A stretch of DNA of 64,000 nucleotides, from assembly GCA_017399405.1 (NCBI GenBank), contig JAFQCT010000016.1:62001-126000 (forward strand). The letters run 5' to 3'. Shown piece after piece: positions 63,406-64,000 of this stretch (its first letter is position 1; each line of letters starts with the position of its first letter). The notes under the pieces are model-generated. The model worked only from the letters and a program-made list of their open reading frames with translations. It searched no databases and was not told the DNA's origin. The translations under genes were made by a program, and so were the position numbers. Source of the DNA: Clostridia bacterium. Its GTDB lineage: Bacteria > Bacillota > Clostridia > Oscillospirales > Acutalibacteraceae.

Positions 63406-63663
63406 TTAAGCCTTGTTAAGTTTTGTAACGAGAGCAGACTTTTTACGAGCTGCATTATTCTTATGAAGAAGACCTTTAGCAGCAGCCTGGTCGATTTTCT
63501 TAACAGCAACCTTTACAAGCTCTTCCTTATCAGCAGCATTTGTTTCAATAGCAACATTTGCCTTTTTGATAGCTGTTTTAAGAGCAGAGTTTGTTGACTT
63601 GTTACGCTGTGCCTTTGTCTTGTTAACGAGAACACGCTTTTTAGCTGATTTGATGTTTGGCAT
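63406..63663 (-). CDS. rpsT: 30S ribosomal protein S20
   Basis: The 85-residue, lysine-rich helical protein starts MPNIKSAKKRV, as S20 does, and contains NSALKTAIKK and GLLHKNNAARKKSALV. It binds 16S rRNA near its 5' domain. The ATG at 63663 follows GGAGG; the open frame upstream covers the promoter. The order rpsT with divergent gpr is common in Firmicutes. Confidence 0.97.
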   Translation of the reverse strand: MPNIKSAKKRVLVNKTKAQRNKSTNSALKTAIKKANVAIETNAADKEELVKVAVKKIDQAAAKGLLHKNNAARKKSALVTKLNKA

Positions 63664-63698
63664 ATTCGTTACACCTCCTTCGTATTTTACAGATACAT

Positions 63699-63727
63699 AT
63701 GTTACCACGAAATAAAACAAAAATCAA
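63699..63727 (-). promoter_or_regulatory. Sigma-A promoter of rpsT
   Basis: On the minus strand TTGATT (63727-63722), 17 bases, TAACAT (63704-63699). Confidence 0.6.
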
Positions 63728-63799
63728 GTTATTTTTTACAAAAATGACTATTATTTTTTCATTGGTACAATAATATTAAAGAAAATATGAGGTGATAGC

Positions 63800-64000
63800 G
63801 TGAATTGTAGAACAGATATAGCACTTGAGCGTCAAGAAATGTTAGCAGATACTGACCAAAAGGGTATTAAAGTAAGGCGTTGGGAGAAAGAAAAAGCACA
63901 AGTAACTGAAATAGAAATATTGAATGAGTACGGTGCAAATACCTTGCAAAAACCGATTGGCAGATATATTACTGTGGATTTGCCTGAGTTTTCTCACGAA
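63800..64000 (+). CDS. gpr: Germination protease GPR, N-terminal part (3' end outside the window)
   Basis: 67 residues are visible from a GTG start at 63800 behind GAGGTG; the frame is open to the window end. NCRTDIALERQEML and KPIGRYITVDLPEF are the conserved N-terminal segments of GPR, the aspartic endopeptidase that degrades small acid-soluble spore proteins at germination. Position opposite rpsT fits the family. In other species spoIIP follows, outside this window. Confidence 0.92.
   Translation, partial: MNCRTDIALERQEMLADTDQKGIKVRRWEKEKAQVTEIEILNEYGANTLQKPIGRYITVDLPEFSHE

Overview
The window is a piece of a low-GC bacterial chromosome with closely packed genes, gram-positive Shine-Dalgarno sites and sigma-A type promoters. 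It reads as an anaerobic, spore-forming member of the Clostridia, most likely a gut Ruminococcus/Oscillospiraceae relative. This rests on several features: the gdpP-rplI-dnaB and tilS-hpt-ftsH gene orders; sporulation and germination genes (M23/M50 pair resembling SpoIVFA/SpoIVFB, ypeB, spoVAE, gpr); a type I dockerin on a secreted protease; class B sortases; plant-polysaccharide genes (araBAD, GH43, GH5); and a bile salt hydrolase family enzyme. No prophage, insertion sequence or CRISPR array was seen, and the genus is an inference.

Layout. 1-6.2 kb: core genes gdpP (cut by the window edge), rplI, dnaB, tilS, hpt, ftsH. 6.3-11.8 kb: branched-chain amino acid synthesis (ilvB, then ilvC and a GntR regulator on the minus strand, then ilvD). 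11.8-17.6 kb: a NERD protein, an M23/M50 sporulation-type pair, a radical SAM pair and an MFS transporter. 17.7-20.0 kb: an XRE regulator with a small partner, rplS and prmA. 21.0-23.7 kb: iron uptake feoA-feoB plus a small Cys-rich protein behind DtxR-like palindromes. 23.8-29.4 kb: GH5 lipoprotein and araB-araA-araD plus an ATC-hydrolase-like gene. 29.5-34.4 kb: anion permease, GNAT, tRNA-Ser, DUF4304-like protein, GH43, SH3/C39 protein. 34.6-41.9 kb: dockerin subtilase, FliB-like protein, a second MFS transporter next to a choloylglycine hydrolase, and pnuC behind an attenuator-like leader. 42-54.2 kb: ypeB, then a long plus-strand gene run (cysteine desulfurase, thiI, pncC, two sortases, a CinA-like/SpoIID fusion, galE, lemA, TPM protein, HAD phosphatase). 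54.2-64 kb: rnpB, recD2, TPP riboswitch with thiT, comM-like gene, phosphoglucomutase, a sigma factor, spoVAE, rpsT and the start of gpr.

How genes work together. IlvB, IlvC and IlvD make branched-chain amino acids, and the GntR gene between ilvC and ilvD is a plausible local regulator because the ilvC promoter carries two inverted TTGTnTGACA elements. GH43, GH5 and AraBAD fit arabinose-containing plant fibre use. The cysteine desulfurase and ThiI supply sulfur for tRNA thiolation or thiamine, while ThiT under a TPP riboswitch imports thiamine.

Most unusual signals: (1) the 725-residue protein at 48928-51105 looks like a degenerate full-length CinA joined through a membrane segment to a SpoIID domain, in one run with stand-alone pncC and two class B sortases; (2) two genes (12568 and 40162) have a perfect 13-bp inverted repeat whose 3' arm contains the start codon, with exactly 24 nt and the ribosome site in the loop; (3) a mutually exclusive hairpin leader precedes pnuC; (4) a 13-bp operator-like palindrome surrounds the -10 box of a 59-residue Cys-rich membrane peptide; (5) hairpin repeats with compensatory stem changes occur at three loci.
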